NCBI GenBank assembly: GCA_008363385.1
Contig: RHKY01000016.1
Coordinates: 25,775-89,774, forward strand
Reading direction: 5' to 3'
DNA from: Acidobacteriota bacterium
GTDB taxonomy: Bacteria; Acidobacteriota; Thermoanaerobaculia; UBA5066
Length of the DNA: 64,000 bases
Made by a program: the position numbers and the translations under genes. The notes under the pieces were generated by a model. The model was not told the origin of the DNA. It ran no database searches and worked only from the letters and a program-made list of their open reading frames with translations. Shown one piece after another: positions 47,599 to 56,514 of the stretch. Numbering within the stretch: position 1 is the first letter of the stretch; each line of letters starts with the position of its first letter.

Positions 47599-48531
47599 AT
47601 GCGCAGCGGAGCAGTCCTGAAGGCACTCGCCGGGCTCACCGGCGTCGTCCTCCTCTGCGGGAGCGCCCTGGCGGCGTCTCCCGCCCCCGAGCAGAAGTCG
47701 TACGCCTCGCCGAAGGCGGCAGCGGACGCCCTCGTGACGGCCGCCGAGAAGTTCGACGTGGAGGCCCTGAAGCTCGTCCTGGGACCCGACGGGATCGACC
47801 TCGTCGTGACGGAGGACGCCGTCCAGGACCGGAACCAGGCGGCGGCGTTCGCGGCCAAGGCCCGAGAGAAGCTCGTGGTCGTCCCGGACCCGAAGGACCC
47901 GAAGGTCGCCACGCTGAGCGTCGGGGCGGAAGACTGGCCGGTGCCGATCCCGGTCGTGAACGTCGGCGGCAAGTGGAAGTTCGACACCGCGGCGGGCCGG
48001 GAGGAGGTCTTCCTCCGCCGCATCGGCCAGAACGAGCTCGACGCCATCCAGGCGTGCCGGAGCTTCGTCAAGGCGCAGCACGAGTACGCGTCGAAGAAGC
48101 GCGACGACGCGCGCGTGAACCAGTACGCCCAGAAGATCATCTCCACCCCGGGACGGCAGGACGGCCTGGCGTGGCGCAACGCGGACGGCTCGTTCGGCGG
48201 TCCCCTCGCCGAGGGGATCGCCCGCGCCGTCGCCGAGGGGTACTCCGACAAGCGGGAGCCGTACCACGGCTACACCTTCAAGGTCCTCAAGGGTCAGGGC
48301 CCCTCGGCCCCGCTCGGCGAGCTCGACTTCGTCGTCCAGGGGGCGATGATCGGCGGCTTCGCCCTCGTGGCCTCCCCGGCGGACTACGAGAAGACCGGCG
48401 TCAAGACCTTCATCGTCAGTCACGACGGGATCGTCTACGAGAAGGACCTCGGCCCCGGGACGCTCGAGGCCTTCCGCTCGATGGAGCGCTACGACCCGGA
48501 CGAGAGCTGGGCTCCGGTCGAGGAGCCGTGA
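47599..48531 (+). CDS. DUF2950 exported protein
   Basis: 310 aa, signal peptide ending ALAASPA. Family features include YASPKAAADALVTAAEKFDVEAL, WPVPIPVVNVGGKWKFDTAAGREE, the helix ELDAIQACRSFVKAQHEYASK and the C-terminal VKTFIVSHDGIVYEKDLG. ATG at 47599 is used; an in-frame GTG 9 bases upstream is possible. It follows the DUF3300 gene by 10 bases, so the pair is probably co-transcribed. Function unknown. Confidence 0.9.
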   Translation: MRSGAVLKALAGLTGVVLLCGSALAASPAPEQKSYASPKAAADALVTAAEKFDVEALKLVLGPDGIDLVVTEDAVQDRNQAAAFAAKAREKLVVVPDPKDPKVATLSVGAEDWPVPIPVVNVGGKWKFDTAAGREEVFLRRIGQNELDAIQACRSFVKAQHEYASKKRDDARVNQYAQKIISTPGRQDGLAWRNADGSFGGPLAEGIARAVAEGYSDKREPYHGYTFKVLKGQGPSAPLGELDFVVQGAMIGGFALVASPADYEKTGVKTFIVSHDGIVYEKDLGPGTLEAFRSMERYDPDESWAPVEEP

Positions 48532-48535
48532 GAGC

Positions 48536-48564
48536 CCGGGGCCGGCCTCGCGGGCCGGCCCCGG
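48536..48564. terminator. bidirectional terminator between DUF2950 and PPK2 genes
   Basis: A perfect 12-bp stem, CCGGGGCCGGCC (48536-48547), loop TCGCG, GGCCGGCCCCGG (48553-48564), lies between two convergent stops only 40 bases apart. It is likely to end both transcripts. Confidence 0.75.
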
Positions 48565-48571
48565 ACCCCCG

Positions 48572-49411
48572 TCAGAAGACCTCCTCGACGTACTTGAAGG
48601 GGTGCTTCGTCTCGACGTAGTCGCCCGGCTTCTGGCGCTTCGGGAGCCGGACCTTCTTCTCCTCGACCTCTTCGTACGGGATCCGGGAGAGGAGGTCGGA
48701 GATGATGTTCAGCCGCGCCTTCTTCTTGTCGTCCGAGCGGGCGACGAGCCACGGCGCCCAGGGCGTGTCGGTCGCCGAGAACATGTCGTCCCGCGCCCGG
48801 GAGTAGTCGTACCAGCGGCTGTAGGACTCGAGGTCCATCGGCGAGAGCTTCCAGACCTTCCGCCCGTCGTCGATCCGGGCCTTCAGGCGCCGCGTCTGCT
48901 CCTCGGGGCTGACCTCCAGCCAGTACTTCAGCAGGACGATCCCGGACTCGACCATCGCCTTCTCGACGAGCGGGGTCATCTCGAGGAAACGCTTCACCTT
49001 CTCGACCGGCGTGAAGCCCATGACCCGCTCGACCCCGGCCCGGTTGTACCAGCTCCGGTCGAAGATGACGATCTCGCCGGCGGCGGGGAAGTGCGCCATG
49101 TAGCGCTGGAGGTACATCTGGGTCTTCTCCCGGTCCGTCGGCGCCGGGAGCGCGACGACGCGGAAGACGCGCGGGCTGACCCGCTCGGTGATCGCCTTGA
49201 TCGTCCCTCCCTTGCCGGCGCCGTCGCGCCCCTCGAAGACGACGCAGACCTTGAGGCCCTTCGCGACGACCCAGCGCTGGAGCTTCACCAGCTCGACGTG
49301 GAGCTTCTTCAGCGCCTTGTCGTACTCCTTGGTCCCGAGCGGCCCCTTCTCCTCCGGCTTCTCCGACTCGGGAGCGCCCTCCTTCTTCTTCCTGTCCTTC
49401 TTCTTTCCCAA
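48572..49411 (-). CDS. ppk2: polyphosphate kinase 2 family protein
   Basis: 279 aa. A Lys-rich N-terminus is followed by a P-loop kinase domain with Walker A GRDGAGKGGT (61-70), the PPK2 lid/Walker B block FDRSWYNRAGVERVMGF and the C-terminal WKLSPMDLESYSRWYDY and TPWAPWLVARSDDKKKARLN motifs. One-domain PPK2s transfer phosphate between polyphosphate and nucleotides. The start is TTG at 49411: GAGGAGGG lies 6 bases upstream and the coding pattern begins there. Last gene of the Asn/Gln/Asp operon, 62 bases after glutaminase, ending at a strong terminator. Whether it phosphorylates NDP or NMP is not readable. Confidence 0.92.
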   Translation of the reverse strand: MGKKKDRKKKEGAPESEKPEEKGPLGTKEYDKALKKLHVELVKLQRWVVAKGLKVCVVFEGRDGAGKGGTIKAITERVSPRVFRVVALPAPTDREKTQMYLQRYMAHFPAAGEIVIFDRSWYNRAGVERVMGFTPVEKVKRFLEMTPLVEKAMVESGIVLLKYWLEVSPEEQTRRLKARIDDGRKVWKLSPMDLESYSRWYDYSRARDDMFSATDTPWAPWLVARSDDKKKARLNIISDLLSRIPYEEVEEKKVRLPKRQKPGDYVETKHPFKYVEEVF

Positions 49412-49473
49412 CGTCTTCCCTCCTCGTCTTCTCGTTCGTCCGGGCCGCGGCGGGTCCCGGGCTGCCGGCCCCG

Positions 49474-50487
49474 TCAGCGGGGCTTCGGGGCGTAGGGGTT
49501 GCCTTCCAGCGCGTTGGAGACGTCGGCGATCGCCTTCTGCGCCTTGACGCTGTTGCCGGCCTTGTCGAGGGGCGGCGAGATCGCGGCGATGCCGAACTTC
49601 CCGGGGGAGACGGCGAGGATCCCGCCGCCGACACCGCTCTTGGCGGGGAGCCCGGTCGCCCAGAGCCACTTTCCGCTGTCGTCGTAGAGGCCGGCGGTCG
49701 CCATGACCGAGAGGACCTCCGGGACGTTCTCGGCGCGCATGACCTGCTTGCCCGTCACCGGGTTCTTCCCGCCGTTGGCGAGCGTCGCGGCCATGACCGC
49801 CAGGTCCTTGGCGTTGACGCTGACGGCGCACTGCCTCGTGTAGACGTCGTTCGCCCTGAGCGGCTCCGACTTGATGTGGCCGTAGGCGTACATCAGCATC
49901 GCGATCGCCTGGTTGCGCTGGTTCGTCTCGGCCTCCGACTTGTAGACCTCCTCGTTGACCGAGAGCCTTCGCCCGGCGAAGTCGCTGTAGGTGCCGAGGA
50001 TCGTCTGCCAGATCTCCTCGGCGGTCGCCCCCTTGACCATGCTCGTCGCCGTGATCGCGCCGGGGTTGACCATGGCGTTCATCTCGGCTCCCCGGAGCTG
50101 CTCGATCGCGACGATCGAGTTGAAGCGAGCCCCGGTCGCGTCGACGCCGATGTTCTCCGCGATGGCCTGCGGCCCGGACTCCTCCATGACGCGGGCCATG
50201 GTGAAGACCTTCGAGATCGACTGGATCGACACCTCCGAGGTGACGTCGCCGACGACGTGGACCTTGCCGTCCGTCGTCACGACGACGATGCCGAAGATGC
50301 TCGGGTCGACCTTCGCCAGGGCGGGGATGTAGTCGGCGTTGGCGCCCTCCTTGAGGTCCTTGTACCTTGCGTACGCCGCCTTCAGCGCGGCGTCGACGTC
50401 AGCCGGCTGCGCGGAGGCCGGAGCGGCTCCGAGGGCGAGGGCAGCCAGCGCCAGGACGGCGAGGGGGCGGCGGCGTCGCGTCGTCAT
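49474..50487 (-). CDS. glsA: exported glutaminase
   Basis: 337 aa serine-dependent glutaminase, with an added signal peptide (LAVLALAALALGAAPASAQ) absent from cytoplasmic GlsA, so it should act in the periplasm. The active-site Ser-x-x-Lys is in SIQSISKVFTMAR. Further family blocks are NAMVNPGAIT, RNQAIAMLMYAYG, YTRQCAVSVNAKDLAVMAATLANGG and KSGVGGGILAVSPGK. It hydrolyses glutamine to glutamate and ammonia. ATG at 50487 overlaps the porin stop (ATGA) and has GGAGGGAAG ahead. Confidence 0.94.
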   Translation of the reverse strand: MTTRRRRPLAVLALAALALGAAPASAQPADVDAALKAAYARYKDLKEGANADYIPALAKVDPSIFGIVVVTTDGKVHVVGDVTSEVSIQSISKVFTMARVMEESGPQAIAENIGVDATGARFNSIVAIEQLRGAEMNAMVNPGAITATSMVKGATAEEIWQTILGTYSDFAGRRLSVNEEVYKSEAETNQRNQAIAMLMYAYGHIKSEPLRANDVYTRQCAVSVNAKDLAVMAATLANGGKNPVTGKQVMRAENVPEVLSVMATAGLYDDSGKWLWATGLPAKSGVGGGILAVSPGKFGIAAISPPLDKAGNSVKAQKAIADVSNALEGNPYAPKPR

Positions 50488-51713
50488 TTCTTCCCTCCGA
50501 GCATCCAGGAGAAGTTGTACTTGAAGGAGAACTGGACCCTCAGGTCGTCCGTGCTGAAGCCGTCCGTGAAGTTGTAGCGCTTTCCCCACTGCAGCTCGCA
50601 GCCCGCCATCACGCCGGAGACCGGCGTGTAGAGGAGGTTCGCCAGCGCGTAGTGGCCCGAGTCGAAGGCGTCCGGCGACTGGGCGTCGGTGTTGTCCATC
50701 CCGAAGTAAGAGTACCCGACGGCGGAGCTGAACTTCGGCGACCACGCGTGCTCGTAGAAGGCGACGATCCCGAGGAGCGGGATCGCCTTGCCGACGACCG
50801 GCTTCGTCGGGTCGGAGAAGTTGTTCTCGACGCCGATGTCGATCGGCGCGTCGTTCATGTAGTTCTCGACTCCCTCGCCGTAGACGACCGAGGCGCGGAT
50901 CAGGTCGCCCTTGCCGACCTTCAGGTTGGTCGAGGCGTGGAGGCCCCAGCCGACGTCGCTCCCCGAGAGGTCGTACTGGTCCCCCGTCAGGTCGTCCCAC
51001 TCGATCTGGCGGAGGAGGCCGGCGATCTGGAAGTGGCCCCACTTCCCCGTCTTCCGGTAGTGGGCCGAGAGGTCGGGGAGCGGCGTCCGGATCTTGACGT
51101 CGCGCAGGGCGATGCGGTCGGCGTAGACGCCGCCGTCGGCGCTCGCGCCTGGGCGCTCGAGGGCGATGAAGAGCTCGTCGTCGCCCCGCATCGGCATCCA
51201 GCGGAGCTGGACGTTGCGGAAGAGGGGCATCCCGCTCGGACCCCAGTACTCGAGGCTGTTCGGGAAGACGTCGGGGTCCATGAAGGGGCTCCACGTCTGC
51301 CCGACGCCGATCGCCCCGAGCTCGCCCCAGGCGTGCCGCAGGCGGATGGTCGTCTGGCCGGCGTCGGCCCCGACGCCGAACATCTCGAACTCGAAGATCG
51401 TCCTGATCTCGCCCATCGAGGTCGGGACCCAGCCCTTCACGCCGAAGCGCGACTGGCGGACGCTGAAGTAGGTGTGCCCGTCCTCGCCGAACTCGTTCTC
51501 GTACTTCGGCAGCTTCGTGACCCGCAGCACGTCGAACCAGTCGGGGTCGACCTGGTTGAAGTCGTACCCGATGTCGGCCTGCGCGAACCCGTAGATCTCC
51601 ATGCGCGGGCCGTCCTTCTTCTCGGGCTCGGCCTGCCCGAGGGCGGCGCCGGAGGCGCAGAGGGCGATCGCCGCGAGGGCGGCCGCGGCCAGGAGGCGGC
51701 GTGCGGCTCTCAT
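50484..51713 (-). CDS. DcaP-like outer-membrane porin
   Basis: 409 aa. Signal peptide ending AALGQA, then barrel strands from MEIYGFAQADIGYDFNQVD through SVRQSRFGVKG, EFEMFGVG and RLRHAWGELGAIGVGQTWSPFMD to LRVQFSFKYNFSW. The RLRHAW/GQTWSPF block is typical of the DcaP-type/alginate-like porin group; unlike the porin at 21566 it lacks the coiled coil. It sits between asparaginase and glutaminase genes with 4-base gaps or overlaps, so it most likely admits amides or dicarboxylic amino acids to the periplasm. Confidence 0.85.
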   Translation of the reverse strand: MRAARRLLAAAALAAIALCASGAALGQAEPEKKDGPRMEIYGFAQADIGYDFNQVDPDWFDVLRVTKLPKYENEFGEDGHTYFSVRQSRFGVKGWVPTSMGEIRTIFEFEMFGVGADAGQTTIRLRHAWGELGAIGVGQTWSPFMDPDVFPNSLEYWGPSGMPLFRNVQLRWMPMRGDDELFIALERPGASADGGVYADRIALRDVKIRTPLPDLSAHYRKTGKWGHFQIAGLLRQIEWDDLTGDQYDLSGSDVGWGLHASTNLKVGKGDLIRASVVYGEGVENYMNDAPIDIGVENNFSDPTKPVVGKAIPLLGIVAFYEHAWSPKFSSAVGYSYFGMDNTDAQSPDAFDSGHYALANLLYTPVSGVMAGCELQWGKRYNFTDGFSTDDLRVQFSFKYNFSWMLGGKK

Positions 51714-51717
51714 GGCC

Positions 51718-52800
51718 TCAGTTCTCCTCGAAGATCCGCTGGACGTCCTTGACGTCCTTCGTCTTCGTCAGGGCCAGCCGGAGGAGGACGCGCGCCTTCT
51801 GCGGGTTGAGCTCGAGGGCGGCGACGAACCCGAGCTTGTCGTCGTTCACCTCGATGTTCCGGCGGACGACGCCGCTCCCGACCCGCGTGGAGCGGACGAC
51901 GACGACGCCGGCCTTGGCCGCCTCGGCGAGGGCGTCGACCATCTCCTTCGTGGCGTTGCCGTCGCCGACGCCGGCGAGGACGATCCCCTTCGCCCCGGCG
52001 GCGACGGCGGCCTTCACCGGCACCCCGTCGGCGTTCTCGTGGGCGTAGACGACGTCGACGCGGGGGAGGGCGTCGAGACCGGCGATCGAGAAGGTCCCCT
52101 TCGGCGCGGTGGCGGCCGGCGGGAGGAACCAGTGGGTCTTCGTCCCCTTGAGGGCCTCGGCCGCGGGTCCCCGGTTGACGGAGATGAACGTCTGGACGGA
52201 CGTCGTGTTCGTCTTCTGGAGGGCGCGGGCGGCGTGGACGGTGTCGTTGGCGACCACGAGGACGCCCCGGCCGCGGGCCTCGGGGCTCGCGGCGACGGAC
52301 ATGGCGTTGTAGAGGTTCGAGGGGCCCTCGGCGCTCAGCTCTGTCGAGGGGCGCATCGAGCCGACGAGGACGACGGGCTTGTCGCTCTTCAGGACGAGGT
52401 GGAGGAAGTAGGCCGTCTCCTCGAGCGTGTCGGTCCCGTGCGTCACCACGATCCCGTCGACGTCGGGGGAGGCGAGGAGCTCGGCGGCGCGCCGCGCCAG
52501 CTTGATCCAGACGAAGTCGTTCATGTCCTGGCTGCCGATCGAGGCGATCTGCTCGCCCTCGATCGCGGCGAGCTTCTCGAGCCCGGGCGCGGCCGCCACG
52601 AGCGACTCGACCGAGACGGCGCCGGACTGGTAGCCGGCCTCGCCCTCCTTCGGCTGGACGCCGGCGATGGTGCCGCCGGTGGCGAGGATCACGACCCGGG
52701 CGAGGGCGGGCTGGGGAGCGGGCTGGGCCTGTGGGGCGGCGGTCGCGGTCGAGGCGAGGAAGGCGGCCAGGGCCGCGACGGCCAGGGGAGTCCTGCGCAT
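51718..52800 (-). CDS. ansB: type II (periplasmic) L-asparaginase
   Basis: 360 aa. Signal peptide (LAVAALAAFLASTATAA) plus Pro/Gln linker. Both catalytic signatures are intact: ILATGGTIAG (nucleophile Thr at about 44) and VVTHGTDTLEETAYFLH (Thr-Asp pair). IGSQDMNDFVWIKLA, VGSMRPSTELSAEGPSNLYNA and a C-terminal domain complete the family plan. It releases ammonia and aspartate from asparagine in the periplasm. It lies 4 bases upstream of the porin and 12 bases downstream of the antiporter. Confidence 0.96.
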   Translation of the reverse strand: MRRTPLAVAALAAFLASTATAAPQAQPAPQPALARVVILATGGTIAGVQPKEGEAGYQSGAVSVESLVAAAPGLEKLAAIEGEQIASIGSQDMNDFVWIKLARRAAELLASPDVDGIVVTHGTDTLEETAYFLHLVLKSDKPVVLVGSMRPSTELSAEGPSNLYNAMSVAASPEARGRGVLVVANDTVHAARALQKTNTTSVQTFISVNRGPAAEALKGTKTHWFLPPAATAPKGTFSIAGLDALPRVDVVYAHENADGVPVKAAVAAGAKGIVLAGVGDGNATKEMVDALAEAAKAGVVVVRSTRVGSGVVRRNIEVNDDKLGFVAALELNPQKARVLLRLALTKTKDVKDVQRIFEEN

Positions 52801-52812
52801 CTCGGAGTCCTC

Positions 52813-54492
52813 CTATCTCAAGAGCATGACGATGACGGGGCCCCACGCGGTCAGGAGGATGTTCCCGATGGCGTAGGGGACGGTGTAGCCGAGGACCGGC
52901 AGCTTGCTGTCCGCCTCGTCCTGGATCCCCCGGAGCGCGGCGGTGACGGTGCCGGCGCCGGAGCAGGCGCCGAGGAGGATCACGGGGTTCATCTTCAGGA
53001 CGTACCGCCCGAAGAGGAGGGCCGTGACGTGGGGCGTGACGGCGACGACGAAGCCGACGAGGAGGAGGCTGGGGCCGGTCTGCCTGAGCCCCGCGACGAA
53101 CGTCGGGCCGGCGGAGAGGCCGACGACGCCGATGAAGACGGCAAGGCCGATGGTGTCGAAGACCCAGAGGGCCGGCTCGGGGATCCGGCCGAACGTCGGG
53201 CGGACGGACCGGAGCCACCCGAAGACGAGGCCCATGATGAGCGCGCCGCCGCTCGCCGTCAGGCTCAGCGGGAGGCCGCCGACGGTCACCGTCAGGAGGC
53301 CGACGAAGCCCCCGACGAGGATCCCGAGGCCGACGAAGACGACGTCCGTCTCGCTCGACGGGCGCTCGACGTAGCCGAGGGCCTTGCCGGCCCGCTCGAC
53401 GTCCTCGGGGGAGCCGGCGATCCGGAGGAGGTCGCCCCGGTCGAGCGTCGTCGTGGCCGTGAACGGGATCTCCTGCATCGCGCGGACGAGGGAGAGGAGC
53501 GCCACGCCTCGCCCGTGCGAGTCGGCGAGCTCCTGGAGCGTCCTCCCGACGACTTCCCGGTTCGTCACCACGACGTCCCGGGCGGCGAGCGGGAAGTCGA
53601 GGAGATCGCGGTCCTCGACCTCGTTGGCGAAGGGGAAGCCGGCCTCGAAGAGGGCCTTGCGCCGGGCCGCGATGGCGACGACGTCGCCGCTGCGGAGCTC
53701 CATCCCGGGCGCGGTCTCCAGGACCTCGCCGGCCCGGCGGACCCGCTTCACGTGGATCCGCTGGCCCGGGACGGCCCTCTCGAGGTCGCCGACGGTCTTC
53801 CAGGGGGGAGAGTCGCCCGAGAGACGGAAGGCCCGGATCACCCACTCGCGGTACGCCGTGGGTGTCCCGGGCTCCCGCGTCCGTCCCCCGGCGAGCTGCG
53901 CCTCCAGCTTCCTCGCCTCCTCCTTCAGGTTCACCTTCAGGAGGCGAGGCGCCAGGCTCGAGAGGAACCAGACGACGAAACCGGTCCCGACGAGGTAGGA
54001 GACCGCGTACGCCACCGGGATGTTGTTCCGGAGCCGCTCCTTCTCGGCCTCGGGGAGGTCGAGCCGCCCGATCGCGTCGCTCGCCGTCCCGATGACCGTC
54101 GACTCGGTGAACGCGCCCGCCATCAGGCCGGCCGCCGTCCCGACGTCGTACCGGAAGACCTTCGCCGCGGCGAACGTCGCGACGAGGCTCGTGACGCAGA
54201 GGACGACCGTGAGCGAGACCTGCGTGAGGGCGTTCTTCTTCAGCCCCCGGAAGAACTGCGGCCCCACCTTGTAGCCGGTGGCGAAGAGGAAGAGGTCGAA
54301 GAAGACGATCTTGACGAGCGGGTCGACCTTCACGCCGACCTGGCCGACGACGACGCCGGCGATCAGCGTCCCGACGACGTTGCCGAGGGCGAAGGAGCCG
54401 ATCTTCAGCCGCCCGATCAGGAAGCCGATGGCGAGCGTCAGGAAGATGGCGAGCTCGGGGTTCTCCCGGAGGCCGTCGGTGAACCAGTCCAT
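52813..54492 (-). CDS. aspT: AspT/YidE-family antiporter (aspartate:alanine exchanger type)
   Basis: 559 aa. Two membrane blocks (about 10-175 and 385-557), each starting with a Gly-rich helix (FLIGRLKIGSFALGNVVGTLIAGVVVGQ and ILVGGFVGLLTVTVGG), flank a central pair of TrkA-C-like domains (VPGQRIHVKRVRRAGEVLE and VVTNREVVGRTLQELADSHG). This is the AspT duplication architecture. In lactic acid bacteria AspT swaps aspartate for alanine; here no aspartate decarboxylase gene is nearby, so the counter-substrate may differ. Genes for asparaginase and aspartase in the same operon make aspartate a good guess for the imported substrate. Confidence 0.86.
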   Translation of the reverse strand: MDWFTDGLRENPELAIFLTLAIGFLIGRLKIGSFALGNVVGTLIAGVVVGQVGVKVDPLVKIVFFDLFLFATGYKVGPQFFRGLKKNALTQVSLTVVLCVTSLVATFAAAKVFRYDVGTAAGLMAGAFTESTVIGTASDAIGRLDLPEAEKERLRNNIPVAYAVSYLVGTGFVVWFLSSLAPRLLKVNLKEEARKLEAQLAGGRTREPGTPTAYREWVIRAFRLSGDSPPWKTVGDLERAVPGQRIHVKRVRRAGEVLETAPGMELRSGDVVAIAARRKALFEAGFPFANEVEDRDLLDFPLAARDVVVTNREVVGRTLQELADSHGRGVALLSLVRAMQEIPFTATTTLDRGDLLRIAGSPEDVERAGKALGYVERPSSETDVVFVGLGILVGGFVGLLTVTVGGLPLSLTASGGALIMGLVFGWLRSVRPTFGRIPEPALWVFDTIGLAVFIGVVGLSAGPTFVAGLRQTGPSLLLVGFVVAVTPHVTALLFGRYVLKMNPVILLGACSGAGTVTAALRGIQDEADSKLPVLGYTVPYAIGNILLTAWGPVIVMLLR

Positions 54493-54508
54493 GCGTCTCC
54501 TTCCCCCC

Positions 54509-55924
54509 TCAGCGGGCCACCAGGAGGACCCAGGGGGTGCCGACCAGGAGGTAGACGAGGAAGGCGGCGGCGGTCGTGACCGCGCCGAGCTTGTAGAGCT
54601 CCTTCTGGGTGAGGTAGCCGCTCCCGGCGAAGAGGAGGTTGGCGCTCGAGCCCTGCGGCGTGATCACCGAGAAGTAGTTCGTCGCGAAGAGGAGGCCGAA
54701 CGCGAGCGGCGCGGCCGGGACGCCCAGCTTCACCCCGACGTCGAGGAAGACGGCGAAGAGGGCGAGGAGGTGGGCCGTCTGGCTGACGAAGAGGAGGTGG
54801 AGGAGGACGTAGGCGAGGAGGAGGACGGCGTACGCCCCGAGCCAGGGGAGCCCGCCGAGCGCGACGGCCAGCTTCTGGCCGAGGAAGCCCATGAAGCCGA
54901 GCTCGTTCAGCTGGGCGCTGAGCCCGTAGAGGGCCGCGAACCAGAGGAACGTCGCGAGGACTTCGCCCTCCTGCGCGATGTCCGAGAGCGTGAGGGCGCC
55001 GGCCGCCAGGAGGACGCCGAGCCCCGCGAAGGCGACGGCGGTCGAGTCGATCTTCAGCGTCCCGGCGAGGCCCCACGCCGCGACCATGGCCACGAACGTG
55101 GCGGCGACGACCTTCTCTCCCGCCGAGAGGGGACCGAGCTTCCGGAGCGACTCCCGGGCCTCGGCGGGGGCGCCCGGCGTCGCCGTCAGCTCCGGCGGGA
55201 AGATCTTGTAGAGGAGCAAGGGGAGGAGCGCCATGGCGAGGAGCGTCGGCACCGACGAGGCGGCCAGCCAGCTGCCGAATCCGATCGACAGGCCGTGGAC
55301 CCGGCTCATCTCCGCGCCGAGCGGGTTGGCCGCCATCGCGGTCAGCCAGAGCGCCGAGGAGACGGTGAGGCTCGCCATGCCGCAGAACATCAGGTAGGCG
55401 CCGGTCCGCTTCCGCGTCGCCTCGTCGGGCTGCGAGCCGCTGGAGCGGGCGAGCGAGAGGACGATGGGGTAGAGGACGCCCCCGCGCGCCGTGTTGCTCG
55501 GGAAGGCGGGGGCGATGACGGCGTCGAGGAGGAAGACGCTGTATCCGAGCCCGAGCGTCGAGCGCCCGAAGAGCGTCACGACGAGGTACCCGAGCCGCTG
55601 CCCGAGGCCGCACTTGACGACGGCGCGGGCGACGAGGAAGGCGACGATGATCAGGAGGATCGTGCCGTTCGCGAAGCCGGCGTAGGCCCCGGCGGGCGTG
55701 AGCGTCCGCGTCAGGACCGCCGCCCCCAGCGCCAGGACCGCGCTCGTCAGGATCGGGAGCGCTCCGGAGACGACCGCGACGATCGACCCGAGGAACAGGG
55801 CGAAGAGGTGCCAGGCCGGGGCCGTGAGCCCTTGAGGCACCGGGGCGAACCAGATCCCGAGGACGAGGGCCAGCGTCGCCCCCGGGGCGAGCAGCTTCCG
55901 GGCGGGGGAGCGGACCGCGCTCAC
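54509..55924 (-). CDS. DASS/SLC13-family dicarboxylate transporter
   Basis: 471 aa, about 11-14 membrane helices. The first family Ser-Asn-Thr motif is in IAPAFPSNTARGGVLYPIVLS. The second repeat has TNYFSVITPQGSSANLLFAGSGYL, like the 2-oxoglutarate/malate translocator and CitT-like group. GTG at 55924 overlaps the upstream stop (GTGA). Substrates of the family are C4-dicarboxylates, citrate or 2-oxoglutarate, often by exchange. Next to aspartase, export or exchange of fumarate/succinate/malate is the simplest inference. Confidence 0.88.
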   Translation of the reverse strand: MSAVRSPARKLLAPGATLALVLGIWFAPVPQGLTAPAWHLFALFLGSIVAVVSGALPILTSAVLALGAAVLTRTLTPAGAYAGFANGTILLIIVAFLVARAVVKCGLGQRLGYLVVTLFGRSTLGLGYSVFLLDAVIAPAFPSNTARGGVLYPIVLSLARSSGSQPDEATRKRTGAYLMFCGMASLTVSSALWLTAMAANPLGAEMSRVHGLSIGFGSWLAASSVPTLLAMALLPLLLYKIFPPELTATPGAPAEARESLRKLGPLSAGEKVVAATFVAMVAAWGLAGTLKIDSTAVAFAGLGVLLAAGALTLSDIAQEGEVLATFLWFAALYGLSAQLNELGFMGFLGQKLAVALGGLPWLGAYAVLLLAYVLLHLLFVSQTAHLLALFAVFLDVGVKLGVPAAPLAFGLLFATNYFSVITPQGSSANLLFAGSGYLTQKELYKLGAVTTAAAFLVYLLVGTPWVLLVAR

Positions 55925-56484
55925 CGGGGCGCCTCCGGTCCCGGCGGCGCCGAGCCGGCGGGGGGCCGCCGGTAGCGGCCCGTGAGCCCCACGGCGATCC
56001 CCTGGACCTCGTCGCCCTCGGTGACGACGAGGTGCTCCCAGCGGAACGAGAAGGTGCCCTCGATCCCGGCGTAGGAGCCGCTGCCGCCGGTGACCGTTCC
56101 GACGATCACCCGTCCCTTCCCGGACGTCGAGCCCACGAGGTCGCAGAAGACCTGGTCGCCCCGGTCGTCGGTGAGGACCATGGTGCCGAGGCCCGAGCCA
56201 GCGCCCGCGTCGTACGCGATCGCCTCGGCGCGGAAGCCCTTCCGGAGCCCGTCGCCCCGCGACACGACGAAGGCCCCGGACAGGCGGAAGATGGCCGCCT
56301 CCCTCGACCCGGCGCGGAGGGTGTGCCGCCGGCCGGTCGCGGTCCAGGTCGCTTCCAGCTCGACCCACCCCTCCTCGCCGGGAGGCGCGGCCGCGCCTCC
56401 GCCGGCGAGGACCGAGGACAACGCCACGGCGAGGAGGGACGGGAGGAGGGGGAGCCGGGCCCGGGGGCGTCCGGGGGCTCTCAT
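55921..56484 (-). CDS. small exported beta-barrel-fold protein (allene-oxide-cyclase/dirigent-like)
   Basis: 187 aa. Signal peptide ending GGGAAA, then a beta-rich domain with GTMVLTDDRGDQVFCDL, GRVIVGTVTGGSGSYAGIEGTFSF and AVGLTGRYRR. The TGGSGxYxGxxG turn followed by strands recalls the allene-oxide-cyclase-like small barrels, but the match is only by pattern. It is placed between aspartase and the DASS transporter with a GTGA overlap to the latter, so it is part of the operon. No catalytic residues are recognised. Confidence 0.62.
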   Translation of the reverse strand: MRAPGRPRARLPLLPSLLAVALSSVLAGGGAAAPPGEEGWVELEATWTATGRRHTLRAGSREAAIFRLSGAFVVSRGDGLRKGFRAEAIAYDAGAGSGLGTMVLTDDRGDQVFCDLVGSTSGKGRVIVGTVTGGSGSYAGIEGTFSFRWEHLVVTEGDEVQGIAVGLTGRYRRPPAGSAPPGPEAPR

Positions 56485-56514
56485 CTCCGACCTCCGACCG
56501 GCACGTCCGTGGCC

